A stretch of 64,000 nucleotides of DNA from Pelomyxa schiedti (lineage: Eukaryota; Evosea; Pelobiontida; Pelomyxidae). Shown one piece after another: positions 11,494-23,897 of this stretch (its first letter is position 1; each line of letters opens with the position of its first letter). The notes under the pieces were generated by a model. The model did no database searches. It was not told the origin of the DNA and worked only from the letters and a program-made list of their open reading frames with translations. A program made the translations under genes and the position numbers. The stretch is from assembly GCA_020536535.1 (NCBI GenBank), contig JAHLWZ010000812.1, positions 1 through 64,000 on the forward strand, given 5' to 3'.

Positions 11494-11875
11494 AGGTTTA
11501 CATTATATTCAAGGGGGGGGGGGGGGAGGCGAACGCACTTGATACTGAGACTACCCACTGGTGTGCTCTGAATACACTTTTGCCCGGTTGAACAAGTTGT
11601 CGCCTCATGCACACACTACGTCAAATCGAACGACGAAAACGGTACAGCGATAATTATCGTGTTCAGTATTGCCAATATCAATCGCAATAACCCATTATCC
11701 ATAGACGTGTCCATCGCTAATCGGAAATAACCACCCAAGCGGTGAAAAAAAACCGTTTCCCCGAACTCATCATCCTTGGTTTTTTTATTTTCTTCTTTCC
11801 CAGTACTAGTAATGAGCCTCGCACTGCTCGTCTTTTTTTTTATGGGGATTCTTGCTTGTTGTTCACTGTTAGTCG
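11494..11875. other. Divergent intergenic region with a G14 tract
   Basis: This separates the minus-strand LCCL gene from the plus-strand two-TM gene. It contains an uninterrupted run of 14 G at 11513-11526. A short minus-strand frame beginning with ATG near 11610 has a signal-like hydrophobic stretch, but I cannot splice it into the LCCL gene. Confidence 0.4.
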
Positions 11876-12665
11876 ATGCACAATATGGAGGGCAACCAGG
11901 GAAAACCTACGGCTTCTGGATTATGGGCGCAATCAAAGGGAGTGGCGTTTGGTGTGCAGTACTGGCAGTTGTTGGTGGCGTTGAGCGCAGTCGTGTTTGT
12001 GGCTGGTGTGTGCATCGCAATTGTGGGAGGTTCCATGCTGGTGTCTGGTGCCGTCATGTGGTCAAACTATGGGCAATGGAGGAATCCCACAATGTGTACC
12101 GTGAAGTCTGTGCATTTAGCTGAGACAAAGGCATGTTTATCTTGTTTTAGATACCCCGTTTATAGTTAAATGTGAGAGCAATAGTAGATGGTAGTGAGTA
12201 TGATATCTGTAGATGATAGCACATAACTAACCCATTCTTTTTTTCTTTTTCAGCCATGTAAATTGTTTGGATATGTTGAGGATTTGTGTACCAACGTTGA
12301 GTGGCAAGTGCATGCCTCATTTGGGGATAGAATCATAAGATCAAATCCACGCATTTCTATTGGTGCCGCCGTGAGGACAACCGAGGGCCGTGATGTTGGC
12401 CAGTCATCACTCTGCATTACAAACTGGAAGAACACAAAAGTGCGTAGTAACTCTATGTCTTTTTCCGCAGTTTAATCCCCGAACTTACCAACGTTAGGCC
12501 AAGTGGTATGACAATGAAGAAGGCAAGCTTAGGACAGGGCAATGGCTTGTACTATTGGCTGGAATTCCATTCATTGCCGGTGTTGCTGTAATGATGGTGG
12601 GACTATCCCTTGTGCATTATTCCTTCACCAAGCAACCCAAGCCCATCACAGTTACGTTCAAGTGA
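11876..12665 (+). CDS. Two-TM membrane protein with Cys-containing loop
   Basis: ATG at 11876 (MHNMEGNQGK). TM1 is 'WQLLVALSAVVFVAGVCIAI' followed by 'VGGSMLVSGAVMW'. A loop of about 90 residues carries several Cys ('NPTMCTVKSVH', 'PCKLFGYVEDLC', 'SSLCITNWKNTK'). TM2 is 'WLVLLAGIPFIAGVAVMMVG', ending 'KPITVTFK'. Exon 1 ends at AAG followed by GCATGT, so the first intron (about 165 bases, ending cttttttcag-like) fits only as a GC-AG intron. The second intron joins 'NTK' to 'AKWYDNEEGK'. Topology resembles small channel-accessory proteins, but I recognise no family. Confidence 0.6.
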
Positions 12666-12899
12666 ACACCCCAGAGCAGCAAACAATCCCAACAAAAATA
12701 TCTCAGTCTTTTATTGGCTCGATGTTTTTGTTTTCACGTGCATTTTCAAACCTATCATTTTAATCATCCCAGAAAGCAAATTTCTCTGCCGCTTCCCCGT
12801 CCCGCACTGCCTACTTCCTGCCCCGCACACCCCGCATTATGGGAACCCCAACCTGGTATCTCTTCCGAGAACCCAAGAAGAAACGAAACGCAAAGAGCG

Positions 12900-13830
12900 A
12901 TGGGGCGAATCGCCGGGGTGGCAGCAATGGCCTTTGTAGTAGTTGCCGTTGTTATGGGAGGGCTCCTGGGACCGCTGCGCGGGGCGTCGGGGACCGTGCT
13001 GCCCATGAGCTACGCGGGGGACCCTGTGCTGCGGCTGGTGGCGCCGCCCTACGACGCCGGGGAGGCGGGGGCCAACGCGACGCAGCAGCTGGCGGCGGAC
13101 CTGGCCGACACCATGGCGGCGCAGGGCGGCGTGGGGCTCGCGGCCCCGCAGGTGGGCCAGTCCCGCCGCATGTTCGTCGCCCAGTGCGAGGCGTGCGCGG
13201 GCGTCGCGCCCCCGCTGCCCGTCACCGTGTTCATCAACCCGGCTCTGGACATCGCCGAGTCGTTCGGCATGCCAAAGGTCGATCTCTTGGAAGGTGGGTA
13301 GGTTTGTGTTGGCGCAGGAGGCTTCGTTCTGCATAGGATTGGATTCTTCCGACCTCGTCTCCTTATTGTGTCCCTAGTTTGCTTGTTTGGGTGTGTGGTA
13401 TTCTTTTGGAGAGCGTGTGGCGTAACGTGCTGTCTTGGCGTTGCTCTAATTCACAATTATGCTCTGTGTGGATGGATATCGGTATACTTTCTTTAATATT
13501 TTGAGTATAGGGTGCTTGAGCATTCCTGATTACAGAGCGCTTGTTCCTCGTTATCAGATTGTGACCATGGAAACACTGGATTTCAGTGGCAATTTGCACC
13601 ACATGCGGGCAACTGGCTGTACGCATTTCCCGTTGTTATCTCTTGACTAATAGTCGAAACAACAAATTGGCACAGATGTGGCTGGGCTCCTGCAACACGA
13701 GTATGACCACCTCAATGGTGTACTTTACATTGACAAGATGGATATTTCTTCGTTTTGCTCAACTGACAACTGTAACATTTACTTCAAGAATGCCGGTGTA
13801 AAAAATGGCACCTGGGCATGGTTGGATTAA
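12900..13830 (+). CDS. Peptide deformylase with N-terminal hydrophobic leader
   Basis: Three exons (12900-13293, about 13510-13618, 13676-13830) encode about 218 residues. All three deformylase motifs are present: 'GVGLAAPQVG' (motif 1), EGCLS reformed across the first splice ('E/GCLSIPDYRALVP', motif 2), and 'LLQHEYDHLNG' (motif 3, the metal-binding HExxH). The enzyme removes N-formyl from nascent organelle proteins, using a metal held by the motif-2 Cys and the two motif-3 His. The first 30 residues ('MAFVVVAVVMGGLLG' after MGRIAGVAA) form a hydrophobic segment that looks more like a signal anchor or secretory leader than an Arg-rich mitochondrial presequence. Exon 1 is strikingly GC-rich compared with exons 2-3. 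Confidence 0.9.
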
Positions 13831-13880
13831 AAAAATAAGAACTTCTGGGAACAAAAAAAGATAAGCTACAGTACAAACAA

Positions 13881-16426
13881 CTACTCTTTATTTCCAACAT
13901 TACCGCTTTGGTTTTGCTCTGTTAGGGGAGTTTTTGGATGGAGTTGTGCAAAAAAACCGGGTGGGCCAAACTGGTTACCTCTGAGATGTGGATGTGGTTG
14001 TAGTCGAAGGGCTGGTGCGTGGGGTGGAGCTTTTTGTGAGTTGGTGGTATTTGGCTGAAGCGAGGGCCGAATTGCGGGTGTAGGTGTTGCTGCTGTGGGC
14101 TTTGGTGGTAGAGTTGTGGAGGGGCGTTGTGTGGACCGATGATCGTTTACAGGTTTCGGGTGAATTGAGCCTGTGGGAATCGCCGCAGCCGGTAGTTGGT
14201 TACTACCTGTAGGATACCCGGGGAGGGGCTGTTGGTGGAGTGAGAACGTGTTCTCTTTCTTTGGCGGAAAGGGGGTTGCGTTTTGTAAAGATGTGGAGGA
14301 ATTTTCTGCGATGACCGGATCGCACTGTGTTCTCGGTTGATGAGGAAACGGGGGCAAGTTGAGTTCAGCAAGTTGAATTTGGAAGGGTGTAGGAGGAAAT
14401 GTCTCCCATTCCGGAGTTGCCTCTTGTTTCCCTCCTACACTATATGGATATAAAGTGTCACTGTGGGTACCACCTGAAATGTGCTCAACCGGCTTTATTG
14501 GAGGTTCGTGCCGATTGCGTACTTCCCTGCTTGGTTCTGTGCAAAATGCAGCCTGTGGAGTTGCGAACTGCACTGTCGCAGACTTTGGCTCCACTCGCAG
14601 GGGATTTGTGCCATTAGGTTGAGAGTGCTTTTCTGACACAGGTAACGGTTCATTGACAGGATGTACCCAGGTCTGCTGGAGCTGTTGCGGGGGTAAGAGA
14701 GTATGCGTAATTGCTTGTGTAGAAAGCACTTTTTTGGTGCTTCCCTTGGAAATTAGTGGGGTAACGGACGCTCTGCACAATGTAAGCAGAAAGAATCTCC
14801 AAGGAGGGGGAACAAACTACTTTGCTGTCACTTCAGATATTTGTCTATTAAGTTGCTCTTCAAAATCTCGAAGTTGTTGGTTCAAATCTTGCAAGGCTGA
14901 GGTTCTTGGGTACCAGTTAGGTGGTTGGGAACTAAGTGAGCGACTATACACGAAAAAAAACATTAAAATAACTTCCATACATTGCTACAGTGTCAACTAC
15001 TGGCTCTGAATTGCCCAGCTGAGGGGCAGTCATTTGATTGTACTCGTTTGTACATGGCGGCACAGGCGTGATTATTGGGTGAATTGTAAGCCCATGACCA
15101 ACAGGTCTTGATTTGTTTGTAGTGCTACAGTGAATTTCTGTGTGTGATGCAACTGAATCTACTTCCGTGTTTTCAGGAAGGATAAGTGTATCAATCTCTT
15201 CTTCAGGCTGGTCCTGATTTGTCGAATCCACCTGATTGTCTGTTGCCATATATTGAATTGACTTTGTAGGTCCCTTTTCCTCACTGGAGGGACCTTCATC
15301 AGAAGAGCTAGAGCTGACATAAGCAGAAAAAGTATCTAGAATGCTCTCACCAACTTGAAGTAGTCTTTCCTTGATGCACATGGGTTTTCTCAAAAGAAGG
15401 GAGGAGAGGCCTGTGTGCTAGAGGGAGGGGCACTTCTACATAGAAAATGAGAATAAAATGAATTGATTCTGGCGGCATGCCACTGTCATCAAACGGAGCC
15501 ACCGAAAACGGAGGGTGAGTTAACTGTGTGGATCTTGTGTTTGCAACAAGTCTTTGCAAATTTTCCAACTTGGCCTTGTTGTCATCGTTCCTTTTTTTCT
15601 TTAATTCGTTGTCCAAAGATATCTGCATTTTGTGTTCCCCCACTTCTTTTGGTAGGAAGGTCTAATTTACTTTTTGCACAGCTTGAACCCATCGCTGCAA
15701 TTCAAGTGACCTGGCGTGGTCCATCTTCTCCAGGCGTTCTTGTTGCTGTATTTCCTGAGCAGAATAAGAAATACTAGAAAAACAGGTGGCCCCAGTACTT
15801 GCTGGTATTCAATTTGGCGAGCCGCAAAGTGGGCAGGGTTTGGTCGCGGTTTGGCAAAGGCTTTTCTTTGCTCTGCCATCTGGATTTCTCGGGCTTTCTT
15901 TTCATTTTCCCGCTAATAGCGTGTTGGAATTAGAAGTGGAAAACTCCTTCAGACCATGACTTGGCACGCTTTGTTATACTCGGATTCTGCTTTCTTGAGC
16001 TTATGTTCTCTCAATTTGCAGGCCTCGTATTGCTTTTCCTGCTGCCTCACCTGCATTGCGTTACAAAGAATCTCTAATCATTGTTGCGCCACCTCAACAA
16101 ATCTGTTTCTTCTATTCCGCAATTCTTCTTCCCTGTCAAGCCTCTCTTGTTGATAACGATTCAGTGGGAATGCCTTTGTACTAACCGTCAGAGGTAAACA
16201 ACAATGAAAAACCAAACGAAAGTACCTTTTGCGGTTTCAGTCGCGTGACCGATACAATGTTCGCCGTATCACTCGGATCAACGGTCGTGGCCGCAGGTTC
16301 GTCGGCATGTGTAGAGGCCACATCATCACCACTAGAATCGTCAGACGAGTCATCAGATCCGCCATCACGTTCCAGGTGCACAAACACAGGCGCCCGGAAA
16401 AGCGACCCGTTATTGTTGCCGGCCAT
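13881..16426 (-). CDS. Coiled-coil protein of unknown function
   Basis: Starts at ATG 16426 ('MAGNNNGSLFRAPVFVHLER') and an acidic Ser/Asp run, followed by several exons. Charged helical segments include 'YQQERLDREEELRNRRNRF', 'QQEKQYEACKLREHKLKKAE' and 'KAREIQMAEQRKAFAKPRP' with 'NPAHFAARQIEYQQ', then 'DNELKKKRNDDNKAKLENL'. A Ser/Glu-rich exon (15390-14950) and a long Pro/Gln/Thr-rich tail (14780-13881) complete it. The coiled coil and disordered tail suggest a structural or scaffold role. No known domain is recognised. Exon edges are approximate. Confidence 0.6.
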
Positions 16427-16714
16427 CCCACTTCGAGGTTAATTACCTTAATCGTGCCATTCTCGGAAGATGCATTGCAAACAGACTGATGATGAGAGCC
16501 AGACAAACAGAAAAAAAACATAAACAACCCCTCAATCTCAGGGATCGTAATGCCCCCCCGAGTTCACCCACGGAATTTGGGGGGAGATGTTCTCCCTTAG
16601 AGGCAGTCTCCACACGAGATACTTCACATTTTGTAAGTTCTCGGAAGTACCCTCATCATTCTTCTTGGCTTTTCGGCGTTCCCACAATCAATACAGTTCT
16701 CCTGGCACTTAGTG
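16427..16714. promoter_or_regulatory. Divergent promoter region
   Basis: About 290 bases separate the starts of the minus-strand coiled-coil gene and the plus-strand surface protein gene. It must serve both. A run of six C at about 16553-16558 is the only notable feature. Confidence 0.35.
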
Positions 16715-19038
16715 ATGATACGGGCTCTGATTGTAGCGTGTGTTTTTGTCTGTTGGGCTGAGGGGGTGTCGTTCAGTGGCACGTGGACTGACGGTTCGGG
16801 CTATGGGGGTTCAATGCTGGTCTGTCAAAAAAATGATGACAATTCCGTCTACGCAGTACGAACTCTTCTTCCCTTTTTTACTGCTTCTTCTTTTACCTTG
16901 GGTTTTGAAAATTCCTTAAACACAGATTTATTCCGGGATTGGTTGGATTAAAGGTGTAATGGATGGATTGAATTTCACTGGCAGTTGGTATGACTCGGGA
17001 AGACACTGTATGTTTACCGGTGATATTCATTATGATTAGAGAAGTAACCATTGCTTTTAAAGACCTGTATAACTCTGTCAACCATGGGACTATGTGGGGT
17101 TCCATATCTCAGGATGGTGACAGCTATGACTTTTCATGGTTGGAGAATTATTGGAGAAAGTAGGTTAATATCCCAAGGTCATTCTGGGGGCAAGCAGACG
17201 TTTACACTGGATGGTTAGGGACCCGAATAAACTCAGTAATTCCAAGTGACATAGAATGTGGAAACGTGCTCCCCAACACCCCTCCTTCAATGGCAGTATG
17301 CTTCTCCAACCTACTCTCAACTCCAACATATTTATAGGGGACCTGGGGATATGACGGCACTGGGGGGCATGGGAACATATCCAGTGAGTGTTATACGCAA
17401 TATCAGCTTACTGACCTTCAGTCTAGTTTCCCATACAAGTCAATTCACTGCATCCTACGCTTTCCGCGAGGATGAAGGGGAAACAGTTCCTGGCTATGTC
17501 TCTGCAGAGTGTTATGGAGACAACTATGAAGTATGCTCTGGGGAGTGGTACGAATCTGATGGGGTCAGTACATGAGATCTCTCTCCTTGTTTCATCTTAA
17601 ACAGGACAACTGGGGCGTAACCATTTATGTACGTCTATCGAATACTACACTATTAGATATATGGCAAATCGGACACATTCCCCTTAGATTTGCTCCAAGT
17701 CAAATGTTAACCCCGGCATGGGAATTGCTTGTTGTGGATAGGTTTTCCCAGCATTTAATTACATACACACTTTGAACATCTACTAATTTGTGTGTCTAGT
17801 GATGTCAATTACCCAAATGACAACCCTCTCAATCCGACTGATCACAGTGCTTTCTTATGGGATCCATATGCCTTGTGAGCAATTTCTTTAACTTAGTGTT
17901 TTAACCTTCATATTATAGTGACTACAACGGCCACTGGACATATTCCGACCTGGACTTTTACGTTTGCAGTGAATCAGTGGATCACTATTGCCGGGGACTT
18001 TATTGGGAAGTGTGTTTCTTTCCCTTTTTTCCTTCTGGCCATTTATACTATTTCCTATTTCCAGTATGGATACGTCGTTGGGTACTATGCGGCAAATTGG
18101 TGGATAGCCGTGTGGTTTGAAGGAAATGCCAACGCAGATTCGCAGTGGGGATACACTTACACAAGGGCAGTACGGTATGTGATTCGTGACATATTTCTGT
18201 ACTCATATCCATAGTTCAACCCACCAATTGGTCTGGTACTACGGAAACTCCTATGGAGACTTGGTTGAGACAGTGAACCTCGAAAGTGTCAATACTTACA
18301 CTCCCTCAGATTCACAATGTTGGTTTTCCACCTCAGATTCTTCAAATTGCAGTGTAAGTCTTTTTTCATTACCCTAACTGGCTACTACGCACTTATCCCG
18401 TACCAAGGGTGTATGGGAAACGGACGATGAATTAACATACCAGTTATGCCTGGAGGAAGATAAAAACTTCACAGCACTCTTTGTCAATGAAGATGGGACT
18501 ACAATTACTGAGCAGGTATTCAAAACAAACAAACAAAAAAAAAAAAAAAAAAACCAGTTGGCTATTTCAGGATACTAATTTGGGGGAAATTAAAGGGAAG
18601 ATGCTACCTGGATGGTGTTACCTGTTCTGGGTGGTGGACTGACAGTGAAATGCATTCAGGGCCATCACTCTACCACATTGATTCCGATGGTTATCTGCAA
18701 CATATCTGGTGGAATGGGAACTGCAATGTTACACCAACCACAATATCAAACCCAGAGCTGCACGACCAAATGGTGATTGCGTGCTGTGTTTTTCCGTTTC
18801 CGATTGCTTGTTTGTATTCGATTTGTTTTACAAGCGCCCCGCTCTGCAGTGCACAACTAGATAGACTTCAATCCTATCAACACATAATAACCTCAATCAG
18901 GAAATGAGCAGTGCAGGTGTTGATCAAGAGCCCATATGCACACCACCACAATCTTCTTCATCCTCATCCATGGCAGTATCACTACGGGTCAATGTTATGC
19001 TGGCCTGCCTGGTTATCTTCTGTGCTACTCTCTTGTGA
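16715..19038 (+). CDS. Repetitive GPI-anchored surface protein
   Basis: ATG at 16715 gives a clear signal peptide ('MIRALIVACVFVCWAEG'). The mature start is 'SGTWTDGSGYGGSMLVC', followed over a splice by 'GVMDGLNFTGSWYDSGRHC'. The protein continues as many small exons carrying related Trp/Gly/Cys units: 'AECYGDNYEVCSGEWYES' (17500), 'GHWTYSDLDFYVCSES' (17940), 'SQCWFSTSDSSNCS' (18320), 'YQLCLEEDKNFTALFVNEDG' (18440) and 'VTCSGWWTDSE' (18630). The last exon has a Ser-rich spacer and ends in 'VNVMLACLVIFCATLL', a hydrophobic tail with no cytoplasmic residues, as expected for a GPI signal. The repeated G.W..Y/C pattern suggests tandem beta-rich modules. Function is unknown; cell-surface adhesion or recognition is a guess. 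Confidence 0.7.
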
Positions 19039-19342
19039 GAAATCCTGCATGTGCTGCACAGCAACAAAACACCTCTTCTTTCGACAGGGTTTTAAAAAAA
19101 AAAATACACACAACCCTGTCGGGCTAAAACTTTCTTCAGTGAGACATTAGCTGGAGGAACCCACACAGGGACAGATTGAACTCACTCAGGAGGTTGAGTG
19201 TGTCCAGGCAAGACCTTCCCACGGGACACACAGCGCCTCTTACAACCGAAGCCTTGTACTACAATCTATCATCATCAGGCCCCCATACAGGCAACACACG
19301 GAATCTCTAATCACGAATCGACAGACGCACACCGCACAGTAA
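19039..19342. other. Intergenic gap before AP-4 beta
   Basis: About 300 bases between two co-oriented genes. Apart from a short A-run near 19090 I see nothing distinctive. Confidence 0.3.
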
Positions 19343-22300
19343 ATGCTGGTTGGGGGCGGAACCGGTGGCAGCAAGGGAGGGAGCGGCGCCCGCAAGCGAG
19401 GCGAGATGGCGGATCTGCGGGATCGGCTGCGCGTGGCCAACAACGACCGCACGGCCACGTCCGCCGCGCTGCCCCTGGTGGACAAGGTCGTGTCGTTCAT
19501 GACCCTGGGAATCGACACCTCCTCGTTGTTTCCGGAAATGGCAATGGTGCGTGCCATCAACAACACAAAATGTTGTTGTTGTGTTGTTACTTAGTTTACG
19601 GGCAGTTGGTTGGTTATTATACTTATAAAAAAAAAATAATAGGCATCCAATACTCGAAATCTGGCCCAAAAGAAGTTGGTTTACTTGTATTTGTGCCATA
19701 ATGCAGAAACCCAACCAGGCAAATATCTTTGTGCTTTGCAATGATGTAATCCACTCCCTCACATAGATGTGTCACTTCTGTGTGTGAATACACTACAGCG
19801 GGATGCCACTGATAGCAATCCTATTGTGCGTGGTCTTGCATTGCGATCAATAGCATCTTTGAGGTCTGTTCTAAGTGACAAAAACAAAAGAGGGCATTAG
19901 TTCATGCTGATTTAAAAAAAAAAATAACCCAGGGTACCAAATATCGTGGAATATGTATTCCCTCTTATTGCAGCTGGTCTAGGGGACACCAATGCATATG
20001 TTAGGAAAACTGCCGCCATTGCTGCAGTAAAATTTTACAAAACTGCTCCTGATATTTTCATTGGTCACAAAAAACCTTTCTCCTTACCCCTATTGATTTC
20101 TGTTCAGGTTCGGATATGACTGACAAACTTTATCAACTTCTGCGCGATTCAGACCCTGTGGTATAATATTTACAAATACCGTCAAACACCAATCATTTGC
20201 ATACAGGTTGTTGTAAATGCCATCAACGCTCTGAATGAAGTCCTGCGAGATTCCGGTGGACCACAAATTCCTAATGAATTGATGATCTCGCTCCTGCAGA
20301 GGTAAAAGTTATTTGGATATTAGTAGAATCTCATTTTCACAGATTGAGAGAGTTCAATGAATGGGGACAATGTGTGATTCTGAATCTCACAGAGTCTTTT
20401 GAGCCACAGAACGAAGATGAAATTCTTGCTATCCTGGTTTAATACTAGACTGTTGTATTTCTCTGTTAATTGTAACATGAAAGAATCTTTTGGATGAGAA
20501 ACTTAAGCACACCAACAGCAGTGTCGTGATGGCAGTGTGTGGCGTATTCTTGCGCCTCACCCAGCATCACCCAGTCCTGCATCAAAGTGTTTGTGCGCGC
20601 ATCAAGTCCCCCCTACTCCTCCACATCACAACCACACATTACCCAGAGGTGGCATACCCATTGATGTGTCATTTGAAGTTGCTACTTTCCAGGGTACCTA
20701 CTTTGTTGGAAAACGATTACAAGAGTTTTTATATCAGGTTCCAGGTTTTAATATATTTTTTTCCTTTGTTCACTTTGCTCTCACAGATCAAATGACCCCA
20801 CCTATTTAAAAACACTCAAAATAGAGCTGCTCACGAGCATTGCCAATGAAAAATCTGCCCCCTATATCATTGAAGAGTTATTGTATGCAAATTAAAACCA
20901 ACTTAAACCAAACAATTAATACTGTTGGCTCGGTACACTCACTTTTTTTCTCCCAGTGCCTACGCCACTGACGTGGACATGACTTGTGCCTGCAAAGCAC
21001 TAACTGCCCTAGGAACCATTGCTCTAAAAGTACTCGAGTAAAGGCATGATAAAACAGTTTAGTTACCTGTTTACAGGTCCCTTCCATTGTGACCCGAATT
21101 TTGAGTAAATTCATTGATTTGATAGCCTTGGACATTGATTACATTGCAGCCGAAGCTATTCTTGCTCTTAAAGGTTGTTTCCTTTCCTTCTTCTTTGATT
21201 CCAACTCCCACGAACAGATATTTTCCGTAAATACCCCACAACGCGGGATGAAATTCTTGACCTGTTGGAAAGCTGTATATCTGTAGTGTCTTCACCGCAA
21301 GCTAAAGTACCGAATGTCACTCAAAAGCCTGTAAACATAAACGCAATAGGCTGCAGTTGTTTGGATGATTGGCGATTTTGGTGAGACCCTCGAATCGGCA
21401 CCATACATTCTTGAGGATCTCGTGGATACTTGGGAAGAACTTGATGAAGAAGTTCAGCTGCAGGTGGGGCTTTTCCAATTTGAGCGCCATTTTGACTCCA
21501 TCCCATCAGCTCCTAACAGCAACAATGAAAATGTACTTCAAGCGCCCCCAGGAATGCCAGCCCATACTCGGACAATTATTGAACTCGGCAATCAACAACA
21601 CAGTCTCAATAGACACTCACGACAAAGCGTTATTATACTATAGACTTCTAGCCTATAACCCTCAAGAGGTTCTAAACTTACATCATGAACGAAATTAAAC
21701 AAGATAAACAGGCAGCCCGTGTTGTATGTGCTTCTAAAATTCCAATAAGTACTTTCTCGGAACAAGCAAAATCGGAAATAGATGTAAGTTCCCTTATTCT
21801 ACAATGTTTTCTAATGCACCAAAAGGATCAACTCTTTGAAGAGTTCAATACACTGTCTGTTGTCTACCACAAACCCGAAAAACTGTTCACAAAGCCAAAG
21901 CCTATCATACAACCCATTGCTGCCCCTTCCAACACTTCACCCACTCCACTTTCCAAACGCACTCCAGCAACTAGCACGGCAATTCCACAAGCAGTAAGTA
22001 CCAGCTAAATATAGGGAGAACTAATCCACTATCTTTAGTCACAGTCACAGCAACAGCAACACGTTTCTGGCAACCGGTATGAATTCATGCTAGAACCATC
22101 ACCTAAAATGCCAGCTGAAGTATTCCAACGAAAGTGGCAAGCTGCAACCACATGGTAATACCAAAATCTATGCTACTTCTAACATTTCCACAGTGAAACC
22201 GTGGAGAAAATTTGGTTAGGTCCCATAGAGCCTTTAATCGCTTCAGTGAAGTCAAACACTCACTGTGTAGCATGTATGGCCAGTGGAATTGTAGCAAATA

Positions 22301-22565
22301 CTGCGAAAATATATGCCTACGCCGTCGATGTATGTACCGCCTTGATAGCTCCGATTCTACCACTCTATAATTGTGTTATTTCGGATACGAGCTCATTCCA
22401 ATTTCAAAACAGCAACTGTCGGGCGTCGCTTTCTTAATTGAAATCATTGTCAGGCTGACACCCCCGCAGAACCAATCCAAGTTGGTTGCCACGATAAAAT
22501 CCGAAGATCCTCTGTTGGCCAAGCAATTTGCTGCTTATTTCACACAACACTTTTTGGCATACTAA
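19343..22565 (+). CDS. AP4B1: AP-4 adaptor complex subunit beta
   Basis: ATG at 19343, or the nearby internal Met of '[16 protein letters not shown]'. The alpha-solenoid trunk follows beta-adaptins: '[13 protein letters not shown]', '[13 protein letters not shown]', '[18 protein letters not shown]', '[17 protein letters not shown]', '[16 protein letters not shown]', '[20 protein letters not shown]' and '[16 protein letters not shown]'. 'RGLALRS', '[10 protein letters not shown]' and 'YYRLL' fit AP-4 beta better than AP-1/2 beta. After a Thr/Pro-rich hinge the C-terminal domain ('[16 protein letters not shown]' to '[11 protein letters not shown]') resembles the beta appendage. AP-4 sorts membrane cargo at the trans-Golgi. 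At least ten short introns interrupt it. Orthology to AP-4 rather than AP-1/2 is likely but not proven. Confidence 0.82.
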
Positions 22566-22664
22566 ACTAAAGGCGTGTCACTTTCGCCAAACTATCTGAT
22601 CGAAAACTTTACAATCATAAAAAAAAAAAAACTCGTCAACGGAGACTGATCTTGCGGGTGGAGA

Positions 22665-23897
22665 ATGATGGTGTTGTCGCAGCCACGGCTGCACTTGCGT
22701 CGCGTGTTGATTGCACTGTCGATTGTGGCTTGTTGCAATGGGGTTGGCCTCAGTTCTGCTCGTCCTGGGTTCTCCCATTTGTCGATACATGAAGCTGTCA
22801 GTGGTCAACATTTGATTACGCACGAAGAGTGGACTTCCATTTTAAAGTATGAGGGGGCTGAAGATAGTGGAAGCAGTGTGGGAACTGTGAATTGGCTGGA
22901 GGAAACTTGCGGAGGCAATTCTGCTGATTGTGATTTCCCTCTTTCATACGTCGGGGATGATAGGTGCAAGCCTCTAAATACGCAAAACTGTACTCTGGAT
23001 TGCTGTATTGTAGGCTTTTTATCTTTTCACTGGCTGTTAATTATTCACTGTTACATTTCGTTTTCCCTATGAGGGGAAAACCCTGTTAAAGGTATACTGA
23101 CCTCAATTGTAGTGCCTGAACGATTGCTTTATTTTTACTGCGTCGATGACTCTATCTGGTGTTGTGGTAACATTCGATTGTTTCCTCAATATTTAAAATT
23201 AATTCCATTCAAAACTTAGTTTCTGATTGCCCTGAGTGTGCTATTACTAGTTTGGTTCCTTAGAAGGCACAGGCGTCACCACCTGCATGCTCAGTATATC
23301 CGAATTGCAACTAAAATGAGTAACAGCACCAAACCTGATGAGGTGGCACAACCAAATAATAAGTGGCCGTTCATGAGAACCGGAACCCAGCCGGGTCCGA
23401 GAACTCCATCACAACGTGCTGAAACCCCCCTCCTTACCCAACCAAAGTGGACAGTTCCCGGGATAGCTGTCCCAGTTGCTCCACCAGACCCTAATGCGAC
23501 GAGTAGTGGCAGCGTTGACTCGGGTGATAGCTCACCGCACCACAACATATTCACGTCGAGTAGCGCACCCCCGCCCTCAACTATTGCAGCAGTTTTTGGT
23601 GAAGACAACAATACCACAGCCTCGTCCGCAATACCTCACCAAGCACCACAAACACCAGTACACCCTCAGCAGCAACCATACCGCCACACAACTCTCCCCA
23701 CTCCAAGCAGTAGTAGTACCTCTGTAGCCCGAAAGCCTGATTTCTCCATCTTCGACTCCTTTGGCGGGTACCTCCCGCCAGTACCGGAGGGTGCTGTATC
23801 ATCTCATGACCCACACACCAGTGGAACCTCACCCACCAGTGATGATTCCAGCACTGACTCTGGGTACTATGACATATACAAGGACATGAACGAGTAA
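22665..23897 (+). CDS. Type I membrane protein with Pro/Ser-rich cytoplasmic tail
   Basis: The start has two ATGs (22665, 22668), followed by a signal peptide ('VLIALSIVACCNGVG'). The ectodomain is short, with paired Cys ('ETCGGNSADCDFP', 'DDRCKPLNTQNCTLDCC') continuing across two introns ('CLNDCFIFTASMTLSG'). One TM ('FLIALSVLLLVWF') is followed by the basic stop-transfer 'LRRHRRHHLH'. The 200-residue tail is rich in Pro, Ser, Thr and Gln and ends 'STDSGYYDIYKDMNE', with a cluster of three Tyr that could be phosphorylated. It looks like a receptor or adhesion protein. No family is recognised. Confidence 0.65.
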
